This document shows positions 27,320 to 35,498 of a stretch of 64,000 nucleotides of DNA, piece by piece. The translations under genes were made by a program, and so were the position numbers. Source of the DNA: Planococcus plakortidis (lineage in GTDB: Bacteria > Bacillota > Bacilli > Bacillales_A > Planococcaceae); assembly GCF_001687605.2 (NCBI RefSeq), contig NZ_CP016539.2, positions 2,820,501 through 2,884,500 of the forward strand. The letters are read 5' to 3'. Each line of letters begins with the position of its first letter. The stretch's first letter is position 1. The notes beneath the pieces are model-generated. The model was not told where the DNA came from, did no database searches, and saw only the letters and a list, made by a program, of their open reading frames with translations.

Positions 27320-28507
27320 ATGAGTGTTACCTTGAAAGAGAAAGGGAGATGGGACCCTTTGAAAGTTTTTTTGAAAGTATCTGCGGCCTATCTTCTATCC
27401 CGGTTTTACCGGAATGCAAAAGGCCCGAAAATCGCCCTGGTAGGAGGAAACCTCGGAGAAAAATATGAAGACAATGCTTCCGTTTTCCATAAATATCTGG
27501 TGAATAACCACGCCGATCAAGTCACGGCCTATTGGATGTTTGACCCGTCGACCGACTATGCGAAGAACGGCCGGATCCCAAATGCCGTGCCGCTTGGCAG
27601 CTTCCGCAATTACTTATTGTTCTTCCGCGCCGACTATACGTTCCATGGGCATTCACTGCTTTATGATATCGTGCCATCGGCCGACAAATTCCTGAACTTG
27701 AACCGTCGGACGGTCATTACGCATGTCAGCCACGGCATCGAGGGCTTCAAGAAAATCCTCATCCAAAAAGAAGACATCCCGCTCCTCAAGCGGACAGATT
27801 ATTTCAACTGCGCCTCGCGCTATGAATACGAATTGAAACGCGACAAATGGAAAATCCCTGAAGAAAAACTCATCATCACCGGATTTCCCCGCTTTGACCG
27901 TTACTTGCCAAACCAGCCGCCTAAAGAAATGAAGCGCATCCTCATGATGATGACTTGGCGTGAATGGTTGTTTGATCTCTCAAGGGAAGAATTTCTCGAA
28001 AGCAATTACTTCCGCAGCACGATCGGTTTATTGGAGCACGAAGGGATACGCGAACTGCTGAAATCCAATGGGATCCACCTTCAAATCGCATTACACCCAT
28101 TCATGAAACGCTTTGAAGAACATTTCTTTCCGCTTGCCGACCAGGATTACGGAATCGAATTCCTGGATTTTAATCACGCTTCCATCGAGCGGTCGATTGA
28201 GGAAAACGATATGCTTTTGACGGACATCACCAGCGTTTCCTGGGACTTCCTGTATTTGAATAAACCAATCATTTTCTTCATGTTCGACCAGCAGGAATAC
28301 ACGGAAAAGCGCGGCTCCTACCTCGACCTCGACAAAGACCTGTACGGTTATAAATCGAAGACGGTTGAAGAGGTCTATCGCACGCTTTCCTATATGGTCG
28401 AAAACAATATTACGCATAACGAATGGTATGGAAAAGCCGGTGAATACATCGACTATTTCGACCAGGACAATTGCAGACGCCTGGCACAGCGCGTCATGAA
28501 TGTATAA
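27320..28507 (+). CDS. CDP-glycerol glycerophosphotransferase family protein
   Basis: 395 aa, GT-B-like enzyme of the TagB/TagF/TarF family that transfers glycerol phosphate (or a related polyol phosphate) from CDP-linked donors during teichoic acid synthesis. Seen: FHGHSLLYDIVPSADKFLN, VITHVSHGIEGFKK, a catalytic-type ITGFPRFDRYL, and the late donor-binding block LLTDITSVSWDFLYLNKPIIFFMFD. Basic and hydrophobic N-terminal residues fit membrane-edge association. It is a single gene, so it is likely an accessory transferase and not the main wall teichoic acid polymerase. The start ATG at 27320 has AGGGCTGGAA close by. The 215-bp gap before it shows no gene. Confidence 0.88.
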   Translation: MSVTLKEKGRWDPLKVFLKVSAAYLLSRFYRNAKGPKIALVGGNLGEKYEDNASVFHKYLVNNHADQVTAYWMFDPSTDYAKNGRIPNAVPLGSFRNYLLFFRADYTFHGHSLLYDIVPSADKFLNLNRRTVITHVSHGIEGFKKILIQKEDIPLLKRTDYFNCASRYEYELKRDKWKIPEEKLIITGFPRFDRYLPNQPPKEMKRILMMMTWREWLFDLSREEFLESNYFRSTIGLLEHEGIRELLKSNGIHLQIALHPFMKRFEEHFFPLADQDYGIEFLDFNHASIERSIEENDMLLTDITSVSWDFLYLNKPIIFFMFDQQEYTEKRGSYLDLDKDLYGYKSKTVEEVYRTLSYMVENNITHNEWYGKAGEYIDYFDQDNCRRLAQRVMNV

Positions 28508-28508
28508 A

Positions 28509-28524
28509 TGTTTCACGTGGAACT
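28509..28524 (+). other. parS-like site (ParB/Spo0J binding)
   Basis: TGTTTCACGTGGAACT matches the Firmicute parS consensus TGTTTCACGTGAAACA at 14 of 16 positions, including the whole CACGTG core. It lies one base after the stop codon of the glycerophosphotransferase gene, outside coding sequence. Binding is not shown. Confidence 0.45.
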
Positions 28525-28536
28525 TTATAATGAGAC

Positions 28537-28580
28537 AAAAACCGGCAAGCCTGAAGGCGATTCAGGCTTGCCGGTTTTTT
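28537..28580. terminator. Bidirectional terminator
   Basis: AAAAACCGGCAAGCCTGAA pairs with TTCAGGCTTGCCGGTTTTT between the convergent glycerophosphotransferase and exoA genes. Confidence 0.9.
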
Positions 28581-28613
28581 CCGTTTAAACGATGCATATT
28601 CATGAATAAGCCA

Positions 28614-29378
28614 TCAATCCATTAGATCGCCTAATTGCAGTTCCACCGGGCAATGATCCGATCCGTACACTTCCGTATGAATGGATGCGCCTTTCATTTT
28701 TCCGATCAGGCGGTTGGAAGTGATGAAGTAATCAATGCGCCAACCGATATTCTTCTCGCGGCAATTCGAACGGTAAGACCACCATGAATAATGGCCGCCT
28801 TCATCTGGATGGAAATGGCGAAACGTATCGACGAATCCGCTGCCGAGGAAATCACTGATCTTGCCGCGTTCTTCCGGCGTGAAGCCTGAATTCTTTTTAT
28901 TGGCTTTCGGATTTTTCAAATCGATTTCCTGATGGGCTACGTTCAAATCGCCGCACAGAATGACCGGCTTTTCGAGGTCCAGCTGCTGGATGTACGAAAG
29001 CAACTTATCTTCCCATAGCAGGCGGTATGCAAGGCGCAACAGCCCGTGCTGGGAATTCGGCGTATAACTATTGACCAAATAAAATTCAGGAAACTCCAAT
29101 GTGATGAGCCGGCCTTCTGCATCGTGTTCCTCGAGGCCGACTCCGTAACGGACATCCAATGGCTCGTGCTTCGTGAAAATCGCTGTCCCGGAATAACCTT
29201 TCTTTTCTGCATAATTCCAATACGTATGATATCCCGGAAGCTCCAAATCAATTTGCCCTTCCTGCAATTTGATCTCCTGGACACACAAGATGTCCGCGTC
29301 CACTGCTTCAAAGAAATCCATAAAACCTTTTTTCATCACGGCCCGCAGGCCATTTACATTCCATGACACCAATTTCAT
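28614..29378 (-). CDS. exoA: Exodeoxyribonuclease III / AP endonuclease ExoA
   Basis: A 254-aa endonuclease/exonuclease/phosphatase-fold enzyme of base-excision repair that cuts 5' to abasic sites. Seen in order: MKLVSWNVNGLRA, the metal-binding Glu in VQEIKLQ, GYSGTAIFTK, YTPNSQHGLLRLAYRLLW, CGDLNVAHQEIDL, SWWSYRSNCREKNIGWRIDYF and the catalytic His in GSDHCPVEL. The length matches Bacillus ExoA. The start is set at ATG 29378, giving the usual MKLVSWN N-terminus; an ATG three codons earlier is possible. It is monocistronic. Confidence 0.95.
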   Translation of the reverse strand: MKLVSWNVNGLRAVMKKGFMDFFEAVDADILCVQEIKLQEGQIDLELPGYHTYWNYAEKKGYSGTAIFTKHEPLDVRYGVGLEEHDAEGRLITLEFPEFYLVNSYTPNSQHGLLRLAYRLLWEDKLLSYIQQLDLEKPVILCGDLNVAHQEIDLKNPKANKKNSGFTPEERGKISDFLGSGFVDTFRHFHPDEGGHYSWWSYRSNCREKNIGWRIDYFITSNRLIGKMKGASIHTEVYGSDHCPVELQLGDLMD

Positions 29379-29492
29379 CCCATTCACTCGCTTTCTTTCC
29401 CAGTTTATCGGAATCCCGAGTTCGCCTCAATCGGGGAAGTTCGGGTTTGCGGGAATTCTCATTGTAAAATTTCAGCAAATATTCAGGCAAAA

Positions 29493-29522
29493 ATGACTTT
29501 TTTTAGAACTATCTTGTACAAT
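29493..29522 (+). promoter_or_regulatory. Sigma-A promoter of the UMF1 MFS gene
   Basis: ATGACT, an 18-bp spacer and TACAAT. Because the -10 ends at 29522, the start codon must be downstream of the ATG at 29521, which favours ATG 29551. Confidence 0.5.
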
Positions 29523-29550
29523 GGACTTAATGAAAAGGGGGCTTTCGGCT

Positions 29551-30828
29551 ATGGCGAAGTTTACGAAACCTGAAAAAAGCTGGGCATTCTACGATTGGGG
29601 CAGCTCCGCTTATTCCATCATCATCACGACCGCCGTGTTTCCGCTTTTCTACAAGGCAGCCGCTACAGACGCCGGCGTGGAACTTGCGGATTCCACCGCT
29701 TATTTAAGCTATACAATCGCTATTTTCACCTTCATCCTGGCGATGCTCGGCCCGCTGCTCGGCACGATTGCCGATTATGAAGGAATGAAGAAGAAATTTT
29801 TCACGGGGTTCTTCCTGCTGGGCACGGTTTCGACAGCGATGCTCGCATTCGTCCCGGAAGGCCAGTGGTTCTGGCTTTTGGCCTGTTATGTATTCGCAGC
29901 GCTCGGCGCAACCGGCGCCAACTTGTTCTATGACGCGTTCATTGTCGACGTCACGACCGAAAAGCGCATGAACCGCGTTTCCGCGTTCGGCTACGGGCTC
30001 GGCTATATCGGCTCGACCATTCCCTTTGCGCTCGCCATCCTGATCATCCTGCTTGCCCAAAACGGCGCCTTGCCGCTGTCTGTCACGAACGCGAGCCGGC
30101 TTGCATTCCTGATTACCGCCGCTTGGTGGGTCCTGTTCTCGATTCCGCTGTTCCGCCATGTGAAGCAAAAGCATTTCATCAAACGCGAAGCGAACCCGGT
30201 TGCCCAAAGCTTCCGCCGCTTAAATAAGACCATCCGGGAAATCCGGCAGTACCGTGCCTTGTTCCTGTTCCTGATCGCGTATTTTTTCTACATCGACGGC
30301 GTCGGCACGATCATCTCGCTGTCCACCGCTTACGGGACGGACCTTGGGTTGAGTGCGACGAGCCTATTGATCGTCTTGTTCGCTACGCAAGTGGTAGCCG
30401 CGCCATTTGCGATCCTCTACGGCAAACTGGCTGACCGGTTTACTGGCAAGAAAATGCTGTATGTCGGCATTTTCGTCTATATTGCTGTATGCATTTACGC
30501 AGTATTCATCGAGACCATCCTGGATTTCTGGATACTTGCGATGATGGTCGCCACCAGCCAAGGCGGCATCCAAGCCCTGAGCCGTTCGTATTTCGGCAAG
30601 TTGGTGCCAAAGCAAAACGCCAATGAGTTTTTCGGCTTCTACAATATTTTCGGCAAGTTTGCCGCAATCACAGGCCCTTTGCTTGTCGGCGTCACTTCCC
30701 AGATTACCGGCAACTCCAGCTTCGGGGTATTGAGTTTGGTCGTGCTCTTCATCATTGGGCTGGTCGTCCTTATCTTCGTCCCGGAACCTACGCCTCATGA
30801 TTCTGTTGACGAAGTGGCAACTGAATAA
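29551..30828 (+). CDS. UMF1-family MFS transporter (YxiO-like)
   Basis: 425 aa, 12 predicted membrane segments, of the UMF1/Atg22-like branch of the major facilitator superfamily. Typical are the start KSWAFYDWGSSAYSIIITTAVFP in short form WAFYDWGSSAYS, the loop GTIADYEGMKKKFF, FYDAFIVDVT, SAFGYGLGYIGS, and GGIQALSRSYFGKLVPK in the second half. In yeast Atg22 exports amino acids from vacuoles; the bacterial substrate is not known. The ATG at 29551 follows AAAAGGGGG; earlier in-frame ATGs overlap the promoter. It is a single gene, with a terminator region shared with the next, convergent gene. Confidence 0.85.
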   Translation: MAKFTKPEKSWAFYDWGSSAYSIIITTAVFPLFYKAAATDAGVELADSTAYLSYTIAIFTFILAMLGPLLGTIADYEGMKKKFFTGFFLLGTVSTAMLAFVPEGQWFWLLACYVFAALGATGANLFYDAFIVDVTTEKRMNRVSAFGYGLGYIGSTIPFALAILIILLAQNGALPLSVTNASRLAFLITAAWWVLFSIPLFRHVKQKHFIKREANPVAQSFRRLNKTIREIRQYRALFLFLIAYFFYIDGVGTIISLSTAYGTDLGLSATSLLIVLFATQVVAAPFAILYGKLADRFTGKKMLYVGIFVYIAVCIYAVFIETILDFWILAMMVATSQGGIQALSRSYFGKLVPKQNANEFFGFYNIFGKFAAITGPLLVGVTSQITGNSSFGVLSLVVLFIIGLVVLIFVPEPTPHDSVDEVATE

Positions 30829-30858
30829 CAAAAGGCCTCCCGCAGCTGCGGGAGGCCT
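30829..30858 (-). terminator. Terminator (perfect palindrome)
   Basis: AGGCCTCCCGCAG/CTGCGGGAGGCCT, with TTTTG on the minus-strand side, lies between two convergent genes. Confidence 0.8.
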
Positions 30859-30868
30859 CAATTCATCA

Positions 30869-31627
30869 TTAATTGTTCTTTTTGGCATCAGTCGGCTCGA
30901 CTTTGATCTCGCCATCTGAATTTTTGCCGATGGATGATTCGCCAAATTCCACGACATCTACGCCGCCGGCATCTTTCTCGGCTTTCTTGATTTCTTTTTC
31001 CACTTTCTTTTCAGCCTTGTCGTGCTCTTTTTGGGCTTTTTCTTCTTTCTTCTCTTCTTTTTCTTCAGCTTTTTCCTGCTGTTTCGCTTCTTTTTCAATC
31101 GCCTTTTCTTGTTTCTTCAATTCTTTTTCTTCTTTCTTTTCTTCGCGCTTCGCTTTCAGTTCATCGGCTTTCACTTTCGCCTGCTCTATGGAAGAATTCA
31201 TCTTTTCGCTGGAATCCGAAGTTTTCGCTTTGACCTGCTCCTGCAATTCCTTGCCGCTCTTAGGCGCAAGCAAGAGGCCAGCTGCAGCACCGATCAAAGC
31301 GCCTGTCACAGCCCCAGCCACGAAGCTTCCGCCGCCTCCACCTGATTCAGAACCGTACTCCGGCGCCATTGGTGCAGGGGATTGGATCTTGCCTTGGCGC
31401 ACAAGTCGCTCTTCCACTTCTTCCACGATCTCAAACAACGTACGCCCTCTTGCTTCGACTAAGGAAACGCTCATGTGGAAATCCGTCAGATCTTCCTGGT
31501 CACGGACGACCACTACGTCATAATCCGTTGCATCTGTTTTCTTTTCAAGCATTTCTGCGCGATACCCTTTTTGTACTAATGCATCGCGTACGGATGTAAA
31601 TGGATGTTCAACTGCAATTTTCACCAT
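30869..31627 (-). CDS. UPF0180-YtxH fusion with long Lys/Glu coiled coil
   Basis: 252 aa in three parts. Residues 1-80 (KIAVEHPFTSVRDALVQKGY, DYDVVVVRDQEDL, then GRTLFEIVEEVEERL) resemble the small YkuS/UPF0180 family. Residues about 96-140 form a Gly-rich membrane segment and YtxH box (VAGAVTGALIGAAAGLLLAP, KSGKEL). The rest, about residues 140-225, is an extreme Lys/Glu/Ala/Gln-rich helix, almost certainly a coiled coil or single alpha helix, with a short acidic tail. The ATG at 31627 follows AAGGAGTGGACACAGA. YtxH proteins are stress-linked in Bacillus. This combination is not one I know. A weak sigma-B-like promoter lies upstream; no enzyme motif is present. Confidence 0.75.
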   Translation of the reverse strand: MVKIAVEHPFTSVRDALVQKGYRAEMLEKKTDATDYDVVVVRDQEDLTDFHMSVSLVEARGRTLFEIVEEVEERLVRQGKIQSPAPMAPEYGSESGGGGGSFVAGAVTGALIGAAAGLLLAPKSGKELQEQVKAKTSDSSEKMNSSIEQAKVKADELKAKREEKKEEKELKKQEKAIEKEAKQQEKAEEKEEKKEEKAQKEHDKAEKKVEKEIKKAEKDAGGVDVVEFGESSIGKNSDGEIKVEPTDAKKNN

Positions 31628-31669
31628 TCTGTGTCCACTCCTTTTTTTGAAAACTCTATGTTAATTTGT

Positions 31670-31694
31670 TTTCCCCTAATCCCTCACTCTAAAC
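31670..31694 (-). promoter_or_regulatory. Possible sigma-B promoter of the UPF0180-YtxH gene
   Basis: On the minus strand GTTTAG, a 13-bp spacer, then GGGAAA. Nothing else is evident in 31695-31850. Confidence 0.35.
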
Positions 31695-31852
31695 TTCCGC
31701 TTTTCGAACCACTGCATTTTTTTCCAATTTCACGCTTTGCACGGTGAAATGCATACCATCAGTCGCGATAAAGCATACTTCTAGCCGGAATGCCCCTGAG
31801 GAGGTGCCGGCCTTTACCTGCCCTTCATTTCTACGCTGCACTGCATAAACAT

Positions 31853-31885
31853 AAAAACCCCGGCCGGCGTTTGAGCCGGTCGGGG
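31853..31885 (-). terminator. Terminator of the ABC ATPase gene
   Basis: A CCCCGACCGGC/GCCGGCCGGGG stem is followed by five T on the minus strand. Confidence 0.9.
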
Positions 31886-31895
31886 CCTATGGATT

Positions 31896-33020
31896 TCAGA
31901 CAGTCATTTCTGCGCGTTCCAATGCTTTGATGCGGTTTCCTGTTTCCGCATCGAAGAAATGCACATGCGCCATATCAAAGGCGAGTGTCGCTTGGTGGCC
32001 TGCTTCGATCGAAGTCGATGCGTCGACGCGGGCGATGAATTCCTGGTCTTCATAGACCGCATGGAGAATCGTCTCTGCCCCTGTCAATTCAGAGACAGTG
32101 ATGGTGGCATCGAATTCGCTTGCAGGAATGCCGGAGAGGTCTTCGTTGTTGACATGGATATGTTCCGGGCGGATGCCGAGCGTGACCGGTTTGTTGTCAT
32201 ACCCTTCCGCTTTCAGCACATCCAATAGTTTTGCTGGAATGGCCATCTTCTTTTCTCCAATCGCGAAAGCGCCATCGACCAGCTTGCCTTCAAAGAAGTT
32301 CATCGCCGGCGAACCGATAAACCCGCCGACAAAGCGATTTTCCGGGAAATCATAGACTTCTTTCGGCGTCCCCACTTGCTGGATCAAGCCGTCTTTCATG
32401 ACCACGATGCGTGACGCCATCGTCATCGCTTCCGTTTGGTCATGGGTCACGTAGATCGTGGTCGTCTTCAAGCGGTTATGCAGTTTGGAAATCTCTGCAC
32501 GCATCTGCACACGCAATTTCGCATCCAGATTCGATAAAGGCTCATCCATCAGGAACACTTTGGCGTCGCGGACGATGGCGCGCCCGAGCGCCACACGCTG
32601 GCGCTGCCCGCCTGAGAGCGCTTTCGGTTTTCTGTTCAAGTATTCTTCCAGGCCAAGGATCGCTGCGGCTTCATCTACACGGCGCTTGATCTCCGGTTTT
32701 TTGAACTTTCTAAGCTTCAAGCCAAATGCCATGTTTTCATAGACGGTCATATGCGGATACAATGCATAGTTTTGGAACACCATGGCGATATCCCGTGCTT
32801 TCGGTTCCACATCGTTCATGCGTTTTCCATCGATGAAAAATTCGCCTTCCGTGATTTCCTCCAACCCTGCAATCATGCGCAAAGTCGTGGATTTCCCGCA
32901 TCCCGAAGGACCGACAAACACGATGAATTCTTCATCTTTTATATGTAAATTGAAGTCGCTGACGGCCAGTGCCCCCTTATCGTACCTTTTTCCTAAATGG
33001 TCAATCTTGATTTCTGCCAT
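31896..33020 (-). CDS. msmX: Sugar ABC transporter ATP-binding protein (UgpC/MsmX type)
   Basis: A 374-aa ATPase that energises carbohydrate ABC importers; MsmX of Bacillus serves several different permeases. Walker A is GPSGCGKST, the Q-loop is in MVFQNYALYPHMTV, the signature is ALSGGQRQRVALGRA, Walker B is VFLMDEPLSNLDAKLR and the H-loop is YVTHDQTEAMT. The C-terminal 130 residues form the OB-like regulatory domain (LGIRPEHIHV, VSELTGAET). It is transcribed divergently from the binding-protein/permease operon, with 225 bp between, and has its own promoter and terminator. This fits a shared ATPase. The start ATG at 33020 follows AAAGGAGACTGGAC. Confidence 0.93.
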   Translation of the reverse strand: MAEIKIDHLGKRYDKGALAVSDFNLHIKDEEFIVFVGPSGCGKSTTLRMIAGLEEITEGEFFIDGKRMNDVEPKARDIAMVFQNYALYPHMTVYENMAFGLKLRKFKKPEIKRRVDEAAAILGLEEYLNRKPKALSGGQRQRVALGRAIVRDAKVFLMDEPLSNLDAKLRVQMRAEISKLHNRLKTTTIYVTHDQTEAMTMASRIVVMKDGLIQQVGTPKEVYDFPENRFVGGFIGSPAMNFFEGKLVDGAFAIGEKKMAIPAKLLDVLKAEGYDNKPVTLGIRPEHIHVNNEDLSGIPASEFDATITVSELTGAETILHAVYEDQEFIARVDASTSIEAGHQATLAFDMAHVHFFDAETGNRIKALERAEMTV

Positions 33021-33049
33021 GTCCAGTCTCCTTTAATACTTTTTCTTCT

Positions 33050-33077
33050 ATTATAGAGAATATGCAGTAAATTACAA
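33050..33077 (-). promoter_or_regulatory. Sigma-A promoter of msmX
   Basis: On the minus strand TTGTAA, a 16-bp spacer and a perfect TATAAT, about 30 bp before the start codon. Confidence 0.6.
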
Positions 33078-33085
33078 ATATATAT

Positions 33086-33114
33086 TTGGCAATTGATGGC
33101 CACTACGGTATACT
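33086..33114 (+). promoter_or_regulatory. Sigma-A promoter of the sugar-uptake operon
   Basis: TTGGCA, a 17-bp spacer and TATACT, with a leader of about 125 nt to the first gene. It is nearly back-to-back with the msmX promoter. Confidence 0.6.
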
Positions 33115-33245
33115 CATCCCTAATGAAGCTGGAATATTCTGTACTACTAGAGACATGAATAGCGAGCTCCTTCACTTCTTATTGACCATTATTTTGAAAG
33201 GCGAAATTTATGGTTATCAAAGATATCGAAAAGGAGAGAAAAATC

Positions 33246-34571
33246 ATGAAGAAAATGTATACTTTACCCGCAGCGTTTTTGGCCTCTTCACTGCTTCTTA
33301 CGGGATGTGCAGGGTTCCAAACCGGAAACAGCAACGACAGCGCCACCGAAAATGAGGATGGGAAAGTCGTACTTGATTTCTGGACATTCTGGGGTTCCGA
33401 AATCCGGCGCCCGGTTATTGAAAAAATCATCACCGATTTCAATGAATCCCAGGATGAGATCGAAGTCCAGCATACATATCTGCCTTGGGGGGACATCTGG
33501 ACGAAGGAGCTGGCGGCGATTGCAGCCGGTGACCCGCCTGATGTGGTCATCAACGACATCAATACGACCGCTCTCCGCGGCGAACAGAACCAGGCGATGA
33601 ACCTGGCCGAATTCCTGTCAGAAGACGATATTTCGGGACAGTTCTATCCAGAGCTTTGGGATGCCACACTTTATGAAGGCGATTCATACGGCATACCATT
33701 CAACACCGATACGCGTGTGCTGTTCTACAACAAAGACGCATTTGAAGAAGCGGGGCTCGATCCGGAACAGCCGCCTGCTACTTGGGACGAGCTTGAGGAA
33801 TATGCCGCGAAGTTGGATGTGAAAAACGGCGATGACTACGAACGGATCGGCTTTTACCCATTATGGGGCATCAATTACGACGTGTGGATGTTGAATGCCA
33901 ATGGCCATAATTTCATCAACGGGGACAACGAGGTCCTGATCGATACCGAAACCAACCTCGAGACGCTGGAATGGCTGAAAGGGTGGAAAGATAAGTACGG
34001 CGACGATGTCATCAATTCCTATAAAGCCCAAATCGACAGCCAGCAAGGCAACCCGTTCTTCAACGGCAGCCTCGGCATGTACGTCAGCGCACCGACTTTC
34101 TATACCCAAATCCGCGATTATGCAGATGACTTGAACTTCGGCGTGGCGAAATTGCCGGAGATGGAGCCAGGCAATGGCCACACAAGCTGGGGCGGCGGAT
34201 TTGTTGCCGAGATTCCAGCCGGCGCTTCGAATCCCGAAGCTTCCTATGAATTCATCAAGTACCTGACGGGGGCAGAAGCCCAGGAATACTGGGCCGTCCA
34301 GAACTTCGACAATGTCGCCAATATCGAAGCCGCCGAAAATGCAGCGGAGTCTGATGAATTCACCGAAGACGGCACCATGGTCTACAGCATGGCAACTGAG
34401 TATATGCGCGATACGCTCCTTACCCCGGTACCGGTATCTGCACCTGACTTCATGGGCAGTGTCAACCCGAAAATCGATGAAGTGTTCCTTGGTTCGAAGA
34501 CGCCGAAACAAGCGCTCGAAGAAGCACAGGCCGATGTCGAATCACTGGTCGAAAAAAACACACGCGAGTAA
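33246..34571 (+). CDS. Sugar ABC transporter substrate-binding lipoprotein
   Basis: 441 aa, family 1 extracellular solute-binding protein. A lipoprotein signal with lipobox LLTGC (Cys21) anchors it outside the membrane. The mature part begins with an acidic linker, then LDFWTFWGSEIRRPVIEKII and the signature-like LAAIAAGDPPDVVINDI; FYNKDAFEEAGLD and PPATWDELEEYA are typical of sugar binders. The C-terminal EYWAVQNFDNVAN and SKTPKQALEEAQ complete the fold. The ATG at 33246 follows AAGGAGAG; longer upstream reading lacks a signal peptide. It is the first gene of a three-gene uptake operon with two permeases. The sugar cannot be read; no glycosidase gene lies near. Confidence 0.92.
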   Translation: MKKMYTLPAAFLASSLLLTGCAGFQTGNSNDSATENEDGKVVLDFWTFWGSEIRRPVIEKIITDFNESQDEIEVQHTYLPWGDIWTKELAAIAAGDPPDVVINDINTTALRGEQNQAMNLAEFLSEDDISGQFYPELWDATLYEGDSYGIPFNTDTRVLFYNKDAFEEAGLDPEQPPATWDELEEYAAKLDVKNGDDYERIGFYPLWGINYDVWMLNANGHNFINGDNEVLIDTETNLETLEWLKGWKDKYGDDVINSYKAQIDSQQGNPFFNGSLGMYVSAPTFYTQIRDYADDLNFGVAKLPEMEPGNGHTSWGGGFVAEIPAGASNPEASYEFIKYLTGAEAQEYWAVQNFDNVANIEAAENAAESDEFTEDGTMVYSMATEYMRDTLLTPVPVSAPDFMGSVNPKIDEVFLGSKTPKQALEEAQADVESLVEKNTRE

Positions 34572-34583
34572 GGAGGGCTTCGC

Positions 34584-35498
34584 TTGGCTAAAACAAAGTC
34601 CGCTATGCGGCGGAAAGAAACGATGTACGGCTATATTTTCGTCATGCCGTGGATCATCGGGTTTCTTGCTTTTACGGCGGGGCCCCTGCTCTTCTCACTG
34701 TTCGCTAGTTTTACGAATTACAACATCACATCCCAGATGGACTTTGTCGGAACCGAAAACTATCAAGGGCTCTTCACGGAAGACGGTTTGTTTTGGACAT
34801 CCCTCTGGAATACTTTGTACTATGTGCTATTTTCCGTCCCCCTGACGACGATCGGCGCCATTTTCCTGTCTGCGCTCCTGAACCAGGACGTACCGGGCAT
34901 CCGCGTGTTCCGCACGCTATACTACCTGCCTGCTGTCCTGTCGGGGGTCGGCGTTTACCTGCTATGGATGCAACTGCTTGATCCAGGTACCGGAATGATC
35001 AATTTAGTCCTCGGCTGGTTCGGCATTGATGGGCCCAATTGGCTGTTCGACCCTGCCTGGACCAAACCTTCTCTGATCTTCATGAAATTATGGAGTGTCG
35101 GCGGCGCGATGCTATTGTATCTCGCGAGTATGCAAGGCGTATCCAAGACGCTGTATGAAGCGGCGGAAATCGACGGCGCCAATACATTTCGAAAGTTTTT
35201 CCATATTACCTTGCCGATGATCACGCCGGTCATTTTCTTCGATGTGGTGACCAGTTTGATTGGCGGCTTCCAGATCTTCCAGGAAGCTTATGTCATGTCG
35301 AGCAACGGCGAAGGCGGTCCTGCAAACTCATTATTGTTCTACAATCTATACATGTGGCGCCAGGCTTTCGAGAACTTCAATATGGGTTACGCGATGGCGA
35401 TGTCCTGGATCCTATTCATCATCGTTTTCATCCTGACCATGATCAATTTGAAGCTTGCTCCGCGTTGGGTCCATTATGAGGGAGGCGATAACCGATGA
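34584..35498 (+). CDS. Sugar ABC transporter permease (MalF/UgpA type)
   Basis: 304 aa, six membrane segments of the binding-protein-dependent permease family. The N-terminal cytosolic KSAMRRKETMYGYIFVMPWI leads into the first span. The EAA loop that meets the ATPase is TLYEAAEIDGANTFRKFFHI (residues about 189-208). It starts at a TTG (34584) with AAGGAGGGCTTCGC just upstream. Its TGA overlaps the ATG of the second permease. It pairs with the next gene to form the channel; the ATPase is most likely the divergent MsmX. Confidence 0.92.
   Translation: MAKTKSAMRRKETMYGYIFVMPWIIGFLAFTAGPLLFSLFASFTNYNITSQMDFVGTENYQGLFTEDGLFWTSLWNTLYYVLFSVPLTTIGAIFLSALLNQDVPGIRVFRTLYYLPAVLSGVGVYLLWMQLLDPGTGMINLVLGWFGIDGPNWLFDPAWTKPSLIFMKLWSVGGAMLLYLASMQGVSKTLYEAAEIDGANTFRKFFHITLPMITPVIFFDVVTSLIGGFQIFQEAYVMSSNGEGGPANSLLFYNLYMWRQAFENFNMGYAMAMSWILFIIVFILTMINLKLAPRWVHYEGGDNR

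Noticed and set aside
33194-33207. TGAAAGGCGAAATT as a cre site before the sugar-uptake operon
   Set aside because: The central CG is out of register and several consensus positions fail.
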